Positions 62,855-64,000 of a stretch of 64,000 bases of DNA are shown here, piece by piece. Origin of the DNA: Sphagnum compactum. Taxonomy: Eukaryota > Bryophyta > Sphagnopsida > Sphagnales. The number at the start of each line of letters is the position of its first letter. Within the stretch, counting starts at the first letter, position 1. The translations under genes and the position numbers were made by a program. The stretch spans positions 8,308,001-8,372,000 of the forward strand of contig OZ234504.1 of NCBI GenBank assembly GCA_965153455.1. Reading direction: 5' to 3'. The notes below the pieces were generated by a model. That model was given only the letters and a program-made list of their open reading frames with translations. It did no database searches and had not been told where the DNA came from.

Positions 62855-63907
62855 ATGTCGCACAGGAAGAGTGTTGTGGTATCTCTGCACTCGGTAACTC
62901 GCCTTGGGTCCGCACCACCGCACGCGCCACGCACTCCCATTCTTCTGCCCTCGCTTCTGCGGAAACTGTTGTTCTCTACCTCTCTTTGCATTCACCTTCC
63001 TTGTGGTGCCGTGAAACCTGCAGCACCCAGGAGACAATTGCGGCAGTGCGATCTGAAAACGTCGAACAAGTTCTCTGTGACAAGATCTTCACTCTCCTCC
63101 ACGGCTGCTGTAGAGATGGGTAAGACGAGAAAAGAGACGCTGGCCTACGGTGCTTGGAAGTCACCATTGACTGCAGACTTTGTGTCCGGGGCATCCAAAC
63201 GCCTGGCTGGGGCAGCTCTGGACTCAGAGGGTCATCTAATCTGGCTTGAGGGCCGGCCTTCAGAATCTGGGTCAGTCATTACGATTCATTCCTGTTTGTT
63301 TTTCTGCGTTGCTGCTGAACAATCACACTCATCATATTCACAGTTTCTCAATGCAAAACCATGCAGTGCACAAAAAGAGGCAAGTTCCTGTGGTATTTGC
63401 ACTCAATCTACTATACCCTAATCTTGGTTTGCTTCCACCCATTTCTTGTTTTGGGTCTGTCACTAAATTCAATACTCTTCTTCTTGTCTCCGATTTTGTG
63501 AGCTTTATGACCTTTGTTTATAGGGATCATGACTTGTGCAAGCAGCAGATGTGTCAGGTGGTTTCCATGATTAGTTTCTCAGTTGAACAGAAAATGAGAA
63601 AAGCTTATGGGCAGTTGAAAAACTATGAAGATACATATATTAGCAAAGAGAGTAAAGCAATTGGCAATTGGCAATTATGCGATGCTGACTGAATTTTGTG
63701 AATTTGGTGCTGGCAAGAATAGGTGGGCAGTATTGGTGAGAGAAGGGGCAAACGCAGAGTCTCCTCCAATTGACATCACCCCAGCAGGCTTCAATGTGCG
63801 CACAACTGTCCACGAGTATGGAGGAGGAGCTTTTACTGTGGAAGGAGACACAGTCATCTTCTCCAACTATGTAGATCAGCGGCTTTACAAACAATCCTTC
63901 GTTGGTG
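62855..63907 (+). CDS. S9-family (prolyl oligopeptidase-like) peptidase, 5' part, two exons
   Basis: Exon 1 is 62855-63270 and exon 2 is 63723-63907; the frame continues beyond the window. Splice joining gives a GRPSESGW sequence in phase (donor GTCAGT, acceptor AATAG). Residues 1 to about 85 are rich in Ser, Arg and Pro, starting MSHRKSVVVSLHSVTRLGSA, and look like a plastid transit peptide. The mature part starts near MGKTRKETLAYGAWKSPLT, then GASKRLAGAALDSEGHLIWL, WAVLVREGA, VHEYGGGAFTVEGDTVIFSN and QRLYKQS, the beta-propeller beginning of the acylaminoacyl-peptidase-like S9 family. The catalytic alpha/beta hydrolase domain lies outside the window. ATG 62855 is chosen because the extension upstream lacks ATG and is AT-rich. 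Confidence 0.82.
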
Positions 63908-64000
63908 GTAAAGCTAGAGCTTAAGCTGGACATTTTCTCTGTTATTATGGAAAGCAAATAGACAACGACATCAAGACTTCAATGTTCCAGTCAGATATGA

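Noticed and set aside
1-64000. tRNA or rRNA genes
   Set aside because: No convincing cloverleaf or rRNA core was noticed by eye. tRNAscan-SE and Infernal would be needed, since a single tRNA gene could be missed by reading.

Overview
This is nuclear DNA of a land plant, with few genes spread among AT-rich, repeat-dense sequence. Evidence for a plant: GT-AG introns of about 80 to 1,400 bp, a PR-1 protein with a plant-type C-terminal peptide, a plant-specific eIF-related gene, a PXC2/IRK-type receptor kinase relic, plant hAT and PIF/Harbinger relics, and TTTAGGG-type telomeric motifs. The decayed transposon families and a Crinkler/RHS-type gene suggest a large genome, perhaps a fern, bryophyte, lycophyte or gymnosperm rather than a typical angiosperm. 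That placement is a weak inference.

Layout. 1-5.4 kb: repeats around a GC-richer island (1.25-2.88 kb) that carries a 356-bp tandem duplication and an unrecognised coding-like fragment. 5.4-22 kb: no convincing gene; a gag-like relic, a hAT transposase relic, a fold-back element (12.4-12.8 kb) and a nested MITE cluster (15.4-17.3 kb). 23.5-28.4 kb, minus strand: a six-exon gene for a roughly 931-aa eIF4B/4H-motif protein with a telo-box in its upstream region. 33.6-36.5 kb, plus strand: a three-exon gene for a roughly 816-aa P-loop NTPase fused to a PD-(D/E)XK-like nuclease of the Crinkler/RHS class. 37.1-37.8 kb: a receptor-kinase pseudogene, followed by a 107-bp palindrome. 39.4-41.0 kb, minus: a two-exon SAM-dependent methyltransferase of the leucine carboxyl methyltransferase family. 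43.8-45.8 kb: a second hAT relic. 54.1-54.6 kb, minus: an intronless PR-1 gene. 55.8 kb: interstitial telomere-like repeats. 56.1-57.6 kb: a LINE relic with an R2-like endonuclease tail. 59.6-60.8 kb: a PIF/Harbinger nuclease relic. 62.86 kb to the end, plus: the first two exons of a probably plastid-targeted S9-family peptidase.

The genes do not form an operon or an obvious pathway. The nuclease-type gene, the receptor-kinase relic and PR-1 all belong to families linked to biotic interaction, but they are 17 kb or more apart in part and nothing in the sequence shows they act together. The most unusual locus is the Crinkler/RHS-like gene: it looks intact, is clearly GC-richer than its surroundings, and belongs to an architecture better known from oomycete and fungal effectors and trypanosome RHS proteins. 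All exon structures are read by eye from splice motifs and reading-frame continuity, with no transcript evidence.
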